Below, piece by piece: positions 1 to 8,381 of a stretch of DNA of 17,218 bases (positions are counted from its first letter, which is position 1; every line of letters starts with the position of its first letter). The notes under the pieces are model-generated. The model saw nothing but the letters and a program-made list of their open reading frames with translations. It had not been told where the DNA came from and searched no databases. Origin of the DNA: Coriobacteriaceae bacterium AM48-5 (GTDB lineage: Bacteria; Actinomycetota; Coriobacteriia; Coriobacteriales; Coriobacteriaceae); NCBI GenBank assembly GCA_027669525.1, contig JAQEDJ010000047.1:1-17218 (forward strand). The letters run 5' to 3'. The translations under genes were made by a program, and so were the position numbers.

Positions 1-921
1 AAGGCTGGCAAGCCCGGCATGGGCTGCACAGCCACTTGCGCCTATATCGAAAACGATACGCTCGCCATCCGCCCACGTGGCGACTCGCGCGCCTACCTGC
101 TCCACGAGGGCACGCTCATCCGCGTGACCCGCGACCACTCCTATGTGGAAGAACTCGTGGACGCCGGCGAGATTACGGCAGACGAGGCTCGCGTCCACCC
201 CAACCGTTCGGTCATCACCCGTGCGCTGGGCTCGGACCCCGCCATGTATGCCGACCACTTCACTCTGCATATCGAGGAAGGCGACCGCCTGATCCTGTGC
301 TCTGACGGCCTTTCGAGCATGATTCCCGATAGCGATATCGAGAACATCGCCACGCAGTCCTCAACCGCGCAAATCTGCGTCGACAACCTAGTGGACGCTG
401 CGCTTGCCGCCGGCGGCCACGACAACGTGACCGTAGTAGTCGTTGACCTGGTTGACGATGGCGTTATGCGCGAGGCGCAGCGCGTGCGTCGCCGCAACAT
501 TACTATCGCCGCCATTCTGGCCCTCGTCTTTGTGCTGGCAGCTGGCATCTGGGCCTACACGGGTGTCACCGGCTCGTACTACCTGGGTACCTACCAGGGC
601 AATGTCGCCGTCTGGCGCGGCCTGCCCGGCAAGCCGCTCGGACTCAAGCTCCACTGGCTCGAAAGCGAAACCAGCATCAAGCTATCCGACCTGCCCGAAG
701 ACACGCAAAACCGCCTCAAGGCGGGCATTCCGCAAACAAGTGTCGACGATGCGCAGGACACGATATCCAAGTACCGCCACCAGATCGACGAGGAGCAGAC
801 CCGCCAGGTGATTGACGCGCAGACGATTCGCGACAACACCAATCAGGGATCGACCTCCGAATCAGATTCCGAGAAAACCGCCGAACAGTCCGCCGAGGCC
901 GAAGCCTCCGATAAGAATTAG
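1..921 (+). CDS. PP2C-family Ser/Thr protein phosphatase, membrane-anchored (5' end missing)
   Basis: The gene runs in from the left edge; the frame is open from base 1, so the first visible ATG (19) is internal. It removes phosphate from Ser/Thr residues in the cytoplasm and probably opposes the kinase encoded downstream. The visible part shows PP2C landmarks: GMGCTA at the start, GDSRAYLL (about residue 20), the TRDHS segment, LCSDGLSSMI with the metal-binding Asp, and GGHDNVTVVVVDL near residue 140. The N-terminal DxGxR metal site lies outside the window. A basic stretch (RRRN) is followed by one transmembrane helix at about residues 160-180, then an outer domain of about 120 residues, which is the PstP architecture of actinobacteria. 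The C-terminal tail is acidic and Ser/Glu-rich. The stop lies 16 nt before the start of the next gene, suggesting one operon. Family call is secure; partnership with the kinase is inferred from context. Confidence 0.9.
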   Translation, partial: KAGKPGMGCTATCAYIENDTLAIRPRGDSRAYLLHEGTLIRVTRDHSYVEELVDAGEITADEARVHPNRSVITRALGSDPAMYADHFTLHIEEGDRLILCSDGLSSMIPDSDIENIATQSSTAQICVDNLVDAALAAGGHDNVTVVVVDLVDDGVMREAQRVRRRNITIAAILALVFVLAAGIWAYTGVTGSYYLGTYQGNVAVWRGLPGKPLGLKLHWLESETSIKLSDLPEDTQNRLKAGIPQTSVDDAQDTISKYRHQIDEEQTRQVIDAQTIRDNTNQGSTSESDSEKTAEQSAEAEASDKN

Positions 922-937
922 AAAGGGAGTGCCGCTT

Positions 938-3805
938 ATGAGTCGCCGCAACACCGAGCTGCTCTTGCTCATCGCCTCGGCGTTCCCCGTCATCCTGCTG
1001 TATGCGATGTACGTGCTCACCGCGGGCGCCGCCATCTCCTTTGAGACGCTCGCCGTGCCGATCGGCCTCTTTGCCGCCTTCGCCGCGGCACATATCGCCG
1101 TGCGCATCTTGGCGCCCGGCGCCGACCCCGCCATCCTACCCATCGTATTTATACTTTCGGGCATCGGCATCACGTTCGTGACACGCCTCGCCCCCGCTCT
1201 CGCCATCTCGCAGCTCATCATCCTGTTTGTCTCGGTGGCCTGATGGTGGGAACGCTCGCACTGGTCAAAAACCTCGACGTGGTCATGCGCTACAAGTACA
1301 CCTTTGGCATCATCGGCATCATCCTGCTGATGCTGCCCATCTTTATCGGCACCACGATCTCGGGCTCCAAGCTGTGGATTCGCATCGCGGGCTTTACCAT
1401 CCAGCCTGGCGAGTTCGCCAAGGTCTTTATCGTGCTGTTCCTGGCTGGGTACCTGGCCGAGAACCGCGAGCTGCTCTCCATCTCCAACCGCAAGATCCTG
1501 GGCTTTAAGATCCCTCGCCTGCGACTGCTGCTGCCGCTGTTTGCCGTGTGGGGTGTGTGCCTGCTCGTCGTCGTCTTCGAACGCGACCTGGGTTCGGCCG
1601 TGCTGTTCTACACCATCTTCTTGCTGATGCTCTACGTTGCCACGGGGCGCTTTTCGTATGTCGTTATCGGCCTTGCGCTCTTAGCCGTTGGAGCTGTGGG
1701 CGCCTACAAGTTCCTGTCTCACGTTCAGGTGCGTTTCCAGGTTTGGGTCGATCCGTTTAAGGACGCCCAGGGCCAGGGCTACCAGATCGTCCAGTCGCTC
1801 TTCTCGCTTGCCGATGGCGGCCTGGTCGGTGTTGGCATCGGCAACGGCATGGCCAACAACATCCCCGTCGTCGAGTCCGACTTTATCTTTTCGGCTATCG
1901 GCGAGGAGATGGGCCTTTTGGGCGGCGGCGCCGTGCTCATCCTGTTTATGCTTTTTGCCGTGCGTGGCCTCACCACGGTGCCCGCGCTAAATCCGACCTT
2001 GCCGCCTTTAGCGCCACCGGTCTTACGGCAGCCATCAGCTTCCAGGCCTTCTTGATCGTTGGCGGCGTAACCCGCCTGATCCCGCTGACCGGCGTCACCC
2101 TGCCCTTTATGAGCCAGGGCGGCTCCTCGCTGCTGGCAAGCTTTATCATCGTCGCGCTCCTGCTGCGCGCCGGTGACGAGGCGACCGGACGCGAGGCCGA
2201 GCTTACCGGCACCGGCACCATGGCCGCCATCACCGATGATCAGGTCGCATCTGCCGCCGCCCCGACGGGCACGCGCTTTGCCACCTCGTCTTCCTACGGC
2301 AGCGGCAGCCATTCCGTCGGCTCGCGCATGCGCCGTCGCCTGCTCGACACGCCTGAATCCGGTGTGCTCGGCCGCGTTGCGCTCGCCAACCGTCTAACCC
2401 GTGCGGTGCTCGCCTTTACGGCGCTGTTCGCCATCCTTATCGGCAACCTCACCTATGTCCAGGTCATTAAGGCCAAGGACTATCAGGACATGCCGACCAA
2501 CAACCACACCATCGCCCGCTCCAAGTACATCCAGCGCGGCTCCATCATCACGTCCGACGGCGTGACGCTGGCCGAGTCGCTGCAGCAGGAGGACGGCACC
2601 TACGTACGCTCCTACCCCAACGGTAACCTGGCAGCGCACGTGGTTGGCTACGTGAGCCAGCAGTATGGCACCACCGCCATCGAGAGCGTCATGAACGACA
2701 CGCTCACCGGTTCTAAGGACTACTCCAGCTGGAACAACGCCATCGCGTCGCTCGCGGGCCAGACCCAGCCGGGCAACACCGCCAAGCTCACCATCGACTC
2801 GCGCATCCAGACGGCGGCCGAGCAGGCACTCAAGGGCTTTAAGGGCGCTGTAGTGGTCATCGACCCGCGTACCGGCGCGGTGCTCGCATGTGCCAGCTCG
2901 CCCACCTACGACAACACCAACATCGATGCCCTGCTGCAGACGGGCGGCGGCGAGGACGGCTCCATGTACAATCGCGCCATGGACGCGCTGTACACGCCGG
3001 GCTCAACGTTTAAGGTCGTTACGCTTTCCGCGGCACTCGAGACCGGCACCGCCAGCCTTACCAGCACCTACCAGCGCCCGGCTCCATGGACATCGGCAAC
3101 GCACCGGTCACCAACTATGCCAACGAGAGCTACGGCACCATCAGCCTGCAGCAGGCCTTTGCCGTGTCCTCCAACGTCGTCTTTGGCCAGGTGGCAAACG
3201 AAGTTGGCGCAAACACGCTCGTGCAGTTTGCCAACGCCTTTGGCTACGGCCAAAAGCTCGGCCAGGACCTGACCTCCGCGGCCTCCATCATGGCCGACCC
3301 GTCGCTCATGACCGAGTGGGAGACCGCCTGGGCCGGCGCCGGCCAGCCTGTCGGCATGGACCACACGCCCGGCCCGCAGACCACCGTCATGCAAAACGCC
3401 GTGATTGCCGCCGCCATCGCTAACAGCGGCGTAGTCATGGACCCGTACTTTGTAGCCCAGGTACTCGCCCCGGACGGAACCGTGGTCAAGACCACGCAGT
3501 CCCGCTCGCTGGGTCAGGCCGTCAGCTCCGCCACGGCCGACCAGGTCAAGCAGGCCATGCTTGCCGTCGTCCAGTCCGGCACCGGCACCGATGCCCAAAT
3601 CCCCGGCGTCAAGGTCACCGGCAAGACCGGCTCGGCCGAAACCGGCGGCACCAACGTCAACTCGATGTTCGTTGGCTTTGCACCTTACGATTCACCCACG
3701 GTCGCTATCTCGGTGGCCTTAGAGGATTACGACAAGCATGACGTCAAGGCCGCCAAGATTGCCGGCATCGTCCTGACCGCGGCGCTCGCCGCACAGGGAG
3801 CGTGA
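938..3805 (+). CDS. FtsW/RodA-type SEDS glycosyltransferase fused to class B penicillin-binding protein (three apparent frameshifts)
   Basis: A single polypeptide of about 956 residues once three one-base deletions (near 1239, 1980 and 3075) are repaired. The start ATG at 938 follows AAGGGAG. The first part is a polytopic SEDS protein: it has the [22 protein letters not shown] signature split across the GSKLWIR and QPGEFAK motifs, ERDLGSAV, and a last helix with [16 protein letters not shown]. Without any stop, the same uninterrupted frame (2052-3272) continues through a linker rich in Ala, Ser and Gly, a single transmembrane helix (about residue 490) and a class B PBP: SxxK as STFK (about 689), SSN (about 744) and KTGS (about 896). 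SEDS proteins polymerise lipid II and class B PBPs cross-link the strands outside the membrane; here both activities are tethered. The usual actinobacterial order ftsW/rodA-pbpA-pknB supports the calls. Whether it serves division or elongation cannot be told. Confidence 0.87.
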
Positions 3806-3937
3806 TGCCCATGATCGAATCGGACACCCGAGGCGCGCCGCGACCGAAGAGTTAGCGGCAACGCGCCACACGGCCCCAGCGGCCACATCGTAGGTACTAC
3901 ACACATCGTTGAGCGAATAGTTATGTTAGGAGCAGGA

Positions 3938-5897
3938 ATGGAACAGAGGGTCCTCGGGGGAAGATACCTCCTCAAGGATAAGGTGGGGACAGGCGGTATG
4001 GCGACCGTCTACCGTGCGCAGGACCAGGTCCTCGACCGCACGGTAGCCGTCAAGATCATGCTGCCGCAGTATGCTGGCGACGCAACCTTCGCCGCACGCT
4101 TTAAGCAGGAGGCCCAGGCAGCAGCCGGTCTCTCCTCCCCCTATATCGTGGGCGTCTACGATTGGGGCAAGGACGGCGACACCTATTACATCGTCATGGA
4201 GTACCTGCGCGGTACCGACCTTAAGAGCGGCATCAAGAGCCACGGCGCCCTCGACCCCAAGAAGGTCGCCCAGATCGGCTCGCAGATCAGCTCCGCGCTT
4301 TCGGTCGCCCACAAGCACGAGATCATCCACCGCGACATTAAGCCGCAGAACATCATGGTGCTGCCAGACGGCAACATCAAGGTGATGGACTTTGGCATCG
4401 CGCGCGCCAAGAACAGCCACCTCACGCAAGACAACAACGTGCTGGGAACCGCCCACTACGTCAGCCCCGAGCAGACCCGTGGTCAGGACCTCGGCCCCAC
4501 CTCGGATATCTACTCGCTGGGCGTCGTGATGTACGAGTGCGCCACCGGCCGCGTTCCCTTTGACGGTGACGACGCTATCTCGGTCGCACTCAAGCAGGTC
4601 AACGAGCTGCCTATTCCGCCGAGCCAGATCAACTCCGGTGTCGACGCGACCTTGAGCGCATCATCCTCAAGTGCATGGAGAAGGACCCGGCAAACCGCTT
4701 CCAGACCGCCGACGAGCTGCGTCAGGTGCTCAACAGCTACCTGTCGGGCCGTGCCGTCAACATCTCGGAGTCCACGCGCATCATCGGTGCCCCCGGTGAG
4801 CTGGGCGCCACCAAGACTCGCGAGCTTTCCGATCAGACGCGCGCCATGGTGCGTCCCGTCTCGGGCGTGAGCGGCCAGAATACCGCCCGTAGCTCGGTTT
4901 CGGGCTCCACCGGCTCCTACGAGGTCGAAAAGCCCAAATCCAACAAGAACAAGATCATCGCCGCCGTGGTGGCAGCCGTTGCCGTCATCGGTATCGTGGT
5001 GGCCTTTGCCACAGGACTCTTTGGCGGCGAGCAGGTCACCGTGCCCGATGTACTAGGCAAGGACCAGCAGACTGCCGTCGAGCAGATCAAGGAAGCCGGC
5101 CTCGAGGTCGGCACCATCGACCAAAGCTACAACGACGATGTCGACGAGGGCAAGGTCGCCGAGCAGACGCCCAACGGCAACACCAAGAAGGCCAAGGGCA
5201 CCAAGGTGAACCTGGTGATCTCCAAGGGCCCCAAGCCCTCCGAGAAGGTCGAGGTTCCCCGGCTGGTCGGCCTGACCAAGGACCAGGCAGAAGCCGCGCT
5301 GGCAAGCGTTGGCCTGAAGGGCAACGCCTCCGAGGAGGCCAACGAGGCCGATGAGGCCAGGTCTTTGAGCAGGGCACCGAAGCCGGTAAGGAAGTCGAGA
5401 AGGGCACGACCATCTCGTACAAGGTCTCGAGCGGCCCGGATACCACGTCCGTCCCCGACCTGACCGACATGACCGAGGCCCAGGCGCGCAACGCCCTCGA
5501 TATGGCAGGCTTTGGCGTCGACGTCAGCTACCAGGAGAACGACTCCGCCACCGAGGGCACCGTCATTAGCTGGAACCCCAGTGGCAAGCAGAAGCCCGGT
5601 GCCACGATTACCGTCGTCATTGCCAAGAAGTCCGGCAAGGCCACCGTCCCGGGCAACCTGTACGGCAAGAGCATTTCCGCCGCCGTCACCGCGCTCAACA
5701 ACGCCGGCTTCTACAACATCGCGTTCTGCGATCAGAACGGCAACCCCGTGAGTGGCAACGAAAACGCCACCGTCACGGGCGTCTCCCCCACCGGCAAGCA
5801 GTCCACCGACAGCACGATTACGCTGACGGTTGCACTTTCTGGCTCGGGTTCGGGTTCAGGCACGAGCACGGGCGACGATTCCGGTACGACCAACTAG
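3938..5897 (+). CDS. pknB: PknB-type Ser/Thr kinase with four PASTA repeats (two apparent frameshifts)
   Basis: About 653 residues after repair of one-base deletions near 4650 and 5355. The start at 3938 (MEQRVLGGRY) is preferred over the in-frame ATG at 3923, because AGGAG lies 5 nt upstream of it. The cytoplasmic kinase domain shows the glycine loop GTGGMATVY (17-25), ATP-binding Lys39 in AVKIM, HRDIKPQN (about 131), DFG (about 150) and GTAHYVSPEQ. A juxtamembrane linker rich in Ser/Thr leads to one transmembrane helix (about 338-361). Four extracellular PASTA repeats follow from about residue 365, each with a V-P-x-L/D start and a TT/GT-x-V end, then a Gly/Ser/Thr tail. PASTA domains bind muropeptides or lipid II, so the kinase probably tunes peptidoglycan synthesis by its SEDS-PBP neighbour. 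It lies 132 nt after that gene; the spacer holds no gene. Confidence 0.92.
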
Positions 5898-5947
5898 TCG
5901 CAACCCAACCGCTCATTACGGCTCTCGCCGCAAACATATTCGCTCAC

Positions 5948-5988
5948 AGCGCCCGCTTGCTCCCCCAGCAAGCGGGCGCTTCATTTTT
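5948..5988 (+). terminator. Rho-independent terminator after pknB
   Basis: A perfect 14-bp stem AGCGCCCGCTTGCT / AGCAAGCGGGCGCT with a five-C loop is followed by TCATTTTT. It lies 50 nt after the pknB stop and closes the envelope operon. Confidence 0.9.
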
Positions 5989-6007
5989 GACATGGCATGA
6001 ATCAGAA

Positions 6008-6036
6008 GAGCCCGGCACCGTAGCGGTACCGGGCTC
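6008..6036 (-). terminator. Hairpin terminator, probably the original terminator of tRNA-Arg
   Basis: A 12-bp stem (one mismatch) GAGCCCGGTACC / GGTGCCGGGCTC, read on the minus strand, lies just beyond the duplicated tRNA 3' end and is followed by TTCTGATT. I infer it terminated tRNA-Arg before the island inserted between the tRNA and this hairpin. Half of it recurs beside the third tRNA fragment near 6747. It could also act on the plus strand as a second terminator for pknB. Confidence 0.65.
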
Positions 6037-6044
6037 GATATTCC

Positions 6045-6092
6045 TCTGGTGCCCCCGGGCGGATTCGAACCGTCGGCACCCGCTTTAGGAGA
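6045..6092 (-). repeat. Direct repeat of the tRNA-Arg 3' end (left attachment site)
   Basis: These 48 bases match 13338-13385 at 47 positions (difference at 6076). They comprise CCA, the 3' acceptor strand, the T-arm and part of the anticodon arm of tRNA-Arg. Beyond 6092 the match stops, so there is no complete tRNA here. This is the duplicated core expected when an element integrates into a tRNA 3' end. The orientation matches the intact minus-strand tRNA, whose 3' end faces this site. Confidence 0.85.
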
Positions 6093-6344
6093 TATGATTT
6101 AATGCTACCCCCTGTCATTCATCAAGCAACATTGAACAACATATAACCGCAGATAAAAAGACCAATTTGCTTGCGTCCTTCTGCTGGGCCTTTCATGAAA
6201 ATAGGGACACCGAGCGCAACGCGTTGCGCTCGGTGTCCCAAGCTGTTGCAATGAGAATGAGAATCAAGGCTTCGATAGCAGGATGACAACGCGGGCATAA
6301 TTTGATTTTTGAAATATGGACGAATTCCTCGTCAGGAGGGTAAA
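6093..6344. other. Non-coding stretch inside the left island end
   Basis: About 250 bases with no supportable gene. It contains the palindrome-plus-tail element (separate entry) and, at 6296-6301, CATAAT, a possible -10 hexamer for the small plus-strand reading frame at 6345. No convincing -35 was found. Confidence 0.4.
6204..6269 (+). repeat. 36-bp perfect palindrome plus conserved 27-nt tail (copy 1)
   Basis: A perfect 36-bp palindrome at 6204-6239 (half GGGACACCGAGCGCAACG) is followed after three bases by a tail at 6243-6269 that starts CTGTTGCAATGA and ends GAATCAAGG. A second copy lies at 17110-17177 in the opposite orientation. The centre (GCGCAACGCGTTGCGC) and the tail (26 of 27) are conserved. 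The outer arms differ between copies, yet each stays perfectly self-complementary. The tail includes TGAGAATGAGAATCA, which resembles a Fur-type box. Confidence 0.85.
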
Positions 6345-6419
6345 ATGATGCCGACGGCAGCCCAAGTTGTAGAGAGCTGGGCAGAGCCGTTGCTTAATGA
6401 AGTTGGGTCATCGTCTTAG
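6345..6419 (+). CDS. Possible 24-residue peptide, unknown
   Basis: ATG at 6345 or 6348, preceded by AGGAGGG at 4 or 7 nt; the second ATG has the better spacing. The product would be MMPTAAQVVESW followed by AEPLLNEVGSSS, with no recognisable domain. The stop at 6417-6419 overlaps the last codons of the minus-strand peptide gene (6416-6541), so the two transcripts would be convergent and complementary at their 3' ends. It may be a real micropeptide, or just part of an antisense RNA with a chance Shine-Dalgarno sequence. Confidence 0.3.
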   Translation: MMPTAAQVVESWAEPLLNEVGSSS

Positions 6420-6541
6420 CGACGGTGGCCTTTCTTTTTGGGCTTCGAACCCTGCTTGAGTGCCTTGGAAAGGCCGACAAGGGCCGTGAGGAGCGAGACC
6501 ATAGCGGTCAGGAGCTTCACGAGCTCGGTGAAATCGGTCAT
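6416..6541 (-). CDS. Small membrane-active peptide, 41 aa, type I toxin/holin-like
   Basis: Starts MTDFTELVKLLTAMVSLLTA, continues with a short hydrophobic stretch (LVGLSKALK) and ends in the strongly basic tail KPKKKGHRR. One membrane-spanning or amphipathic helix at about residues 6-27 plus a cationic tail is the look of small type I toxins and holin-like peptides, but I recognise no specific family. The start at 6541 is set by a near-perfect Shine-Dalgarno sequence, GGGAGGTGAT, 4 nt upstream; an in-frame ATG at 6547 overlaps that signal and is unlikely. An extended -10 promoter candidate lies about 60 nt upstream. The gene lies between two tRNA-Arg 3'-end fragments in the older part of the island. 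Function is inferred from shape only. Confidence 0.55.
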   Translation of the reverse strand: MTDFTELVKLLTAMVSLLTALVGLSKALKQGSKPKKKGHRR

Positions 6542-6603
6542 GGGCATCACCTCCCATCGAATGGAGGCTCTGCCCGGCACGAGGGCTGCCGACAGCGAGG
6601 ATG

Positions 6604-6612
6604 ATTTTATCA
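6604..6612 (-). promoter_or_regulatory. Extended -10 promoter candidate for the small peptide gene
   Basis: The minus strand reads TGATAAAAT: a TG dinucleotide one base before TAAAAT (5 of 6 to TATAAT). Extended -10 promoters need little from the -35; TTGATC lies 21 nt upstream, too far for standard spacing. The predicted leader is about 50-60 nt and carries the strong Shine-Dalgarno sequence. Confidence 0.4.
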
Positions 6613-6746
6613 GAGTGGTTGGCCCTCTCCGATCAATCCACGCTCCTCACCCTCGCGAAGAGTGCGAGCATGGCAGAATCGGCACTAAACGGCAGTGCGT
6701 TAGGGCACCGACGACGAGCTTTCAAAAACTAGCAAGGCGTGTCGCC

Positions 6747-6797
6747 GTTGCGGTACCGGGCTCGACAAGCCTCTGGTGCCCCCGGGCGAATTCGACC
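6747..6797 (-). repeat. Third, decayed copy of tRNA-Arg 3' end with flank
   Basis: Bases 6747-6796 align without gaps to 6020-6069 with six mismatches by eye. They cover CCA, the acceptor strand and part of the T-arm, plus the flanking GAGCCCGGTACC half of the terminator stem. Homology ends in a run of seven C. The other terminator half is lost. It looks like the scar of an earlier or tandem integration at the same tRNA. Confidence 0.75.
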
Positions 6798-7439
6798 CCC
6801 CCGCGGGAAATTGGTGACGCGGGCGCCGGCGGCCCGAATTGGCCGAGCGCGACATGGCCTGCAGGGGACAGACCAAGCGCTTGGAGAGCGCCCGCGTACG
6901 CGTCGCGGTTGCCCGCCGGATCGAGGAGGTCGGACACATGCGCGACTACCCCGACCGAATGGGCGAACTTGAGCGGCGGCTCAGGAGGGATGGCATCGAG
7001 CTCGCGAGGTCGAAGGGCGGAGCCTCCAGTATCGCTCCCGCCGAAGGCGGGCAAGATGATTCCGTGCAACGGAATCATCTTGCTTGCATGGGGCGAGCCG
7101 GTTGGCCAGGCAATGCGAGCCCAGGCAGATGTGCGCCGGTTGAGCCGACGCCGAGAAGACGCGATCGATGGGGAGCGTCGCACGACGGCGCTCGGCGGCC
7201 CGGCGCGAGAGGCCCCGCCCGGCGACTACGGCGGAGCGATGGCGACTACTGGAAGCCATCGAGCGAAGCCGTTCGGCGAACGGGGCCGGTGTGAGCGGAG
7301 GCGGACGAAACGCGACCCTGGGGAGCGTTGCCAGGGAACCGTAGCGAGAGCGGCGCCATGCTTCGCGGGGCCCCGCCCATAAGCGGGACCCATCAGCCGC
7401 GAGGCCAATTGTTTTGGCGGCCCTACGATGGAAGCCGGT
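6798..7439. other. GC-rich stretch without a supportable gene
   Basis: About 640 bases between the third tRNA fragment and the stop of the TIR gene. Several long open frames exist on both strands, but none has a ribosome-binding site, recognisable domain or convincing composition. The best is a plus-strand frame from about 6854, rich in Arg and Glu and possibly coiled coil, which could be a gene remnant. The stretch holds two adjacent strong hairpins (7037-7083), a CGCCGAG / CTCGGCG pair (about 7149 and 7191) and a G.U-containing stem near 7369-7392. No T-run follows any of these, so they are not ordinary terminators. Confidence 0.5.
7037..7083. repeat. Two back-to-back hairpins
   Basis: CCCGCC-GAA-GGCGGG (7037-7051) shares its last base with a perfect 15-bp stem GCAAGATGATTCCGT / ACGGAATCATCTTGC with a 3-nt loop (7051-7083). 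Neither is followed by a T-run on either strand. Confidence 0.7.
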
Positions 7440-8357
7440 CTAGAAGTCTATCGTCCCTGCAACGTCCTCGACTTTCTTCCGATAGGCTGACCGAGCAGCC
7501 TCTTCGCGAGCTTGGCGCTTCCGTTCCTTCTCAAGATATTCGGTCTCAAGTTTGTTGGCCTCTTCCACGCACAAGACGAGGGTGTCACGGTGATAGTCCC
7601 TAACTTCTTCGATGGTGGTCCCATTAAGGATTATTTCGTCGCCGACGACCGATGCGATATGGGGCCTATGCATGGTGGTAAATCTTGGCGGCAAGTCCCA
7701 GGACTTCAAGAAGAGCTCGCACCACAGAGAGCTGGGGCGTCTCGACAATCGGAACGGCACTTCGTACAGGGCACTTCCCCTCGTTCCGTCGTTCCTCGGT
7801 TCTCCCACCTCATCGACCACAATACCGATGATTCTGATGGGCTCAGAGCCCTCGCCCTCTTCTTCGCGTTTTTTCGAAGTCGTCTGAGCGATGCGGCGCT
7901 TGGGCACAACCGACGGCTTCTTCTTGACCCCATAAAGGGTCGCAAGCAAATCGTTATAGCCACGAGACTCGACCCCATCGCCCAAGTCGACCGCCAATTT
8001 CCCCTTGAGGAAGGTCGGGAGGCTTTCCTCAACGCCCCCTTCCTTTATTACCGGGATAAACTTCCTCTCATTATGCCCAGAGAACAGTTCTCCGCTGATG
8101 ATATGGCCCTCGTATCCAACCCCACCGATTCTCGCATCGGCCTTCTGCTTATATGCTGGGGTGCAGACGATAAGAACATAGTCCGACGACCTGACCGACT
8201 GCTCCATGAACTGCGGCAACCTGTCACCCAGTTCGAGATCATATTGGTCCAGGACTGCATCGATCCCGTCCGACAGAAGGCGGTTGGCCAGCGCCTTTAC
8301 CCATTCGCGGTGTTCTTCGCTTTCCCATGCGTAGGATATGAAAACCTTAGTCAACAT
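7440..8357 (-). CDS. TIR/SEFIR-domain protein, probable defence effector
   Basis: 305 residues. The ATG at 8357 (MLTKVFISYAW) is chosen over an upstream TTG; only a weak GGGGG precedes it. The N-terminal 130 residues are a TIR-like domain: KVFISYAW (4-11), VLIVCTPAY (61-69), GVGYEGHI (79-86) with Glu83 placed like the catalytic Glu of NAD-cleaving TIR domains, then FIPVIKEGG and LPTFLKGKLAVDL. The C-terminal half (about 170-305) is not recognised and ends in a charged coiled coil (about 265-295). Known bacterial TIR proteins act by degrading NAD or making cyclic-ADP-ribose-type signals after phage sensing; catalysis here is inferred, not shown. It is the last gene of the operon, 24 nt after the DUF262 gene, which suggests a joint role. 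No clear terminator follows. Confidence 0.82.
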   Translation of the reverse strand: MLTKVFISYAWESEEHREWVKALANRLLSDGIDAVLDQYDLELGDRLPQFMEQSVRSSDYVLIVCTPAYKQKADARIGGVGYEGHIISGELFSGHNERKFIPVIKEGGVEESLPTFLKGKLAVDLGDGVESRGYNDLLATLYGVKKKPSVVPKRRIAQTTSKKREEEGEGSEPIRIIGIVVDEVGEPRNDGTRGSALYEVPFRLSRRPSSLWCELFLKSWDLPPRFTTMHRPHIASVVGDEIILNGTTIEEVRDYHRDTLVLCVEEANKLETEYLEKERKRQAREEAARSAYRKKVEDVAGTIDF

Positions 8358-8381
8358 GACCCCCAAAGACTAGTCCGAAAT

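Noticed and set aside
938..5897. Phase-variable or decayed cell-wall genes
   Set aside because: The breaks are not in long homopolymers or tandem repeats, and identical-type deletions occur in every other long gene set; sequence error explains all of them.
6601..6732. Plus-strand frame of 43 codons (MILSEWLALSDQ...)
   Set aside because: Protein-like composition, but no correctly spaced ribosome-binding site; it lies over the promoter of the opposite-strand peptide gene. Could be the tail of a lost gene, but this cannot be supported.
6854..7294. Arg/Glu-rich frame that could be a mobilisation or integrase remnant
   Set aside because: No ribosome-binding site and no motif of relaxases or recombinases; the frame passes through the perfect 33-nt hairpin, which argues against coding.
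6438..7382. Long plus-strand open frame (314 codons) across the left island region
   Set aside because: It runs antisense to the small peptide gene, crosses the tRNA fragment and the hairpins, has no ribosome-binding site and resembles no protein. Long open frames are common by chance in GC-rich DNA.
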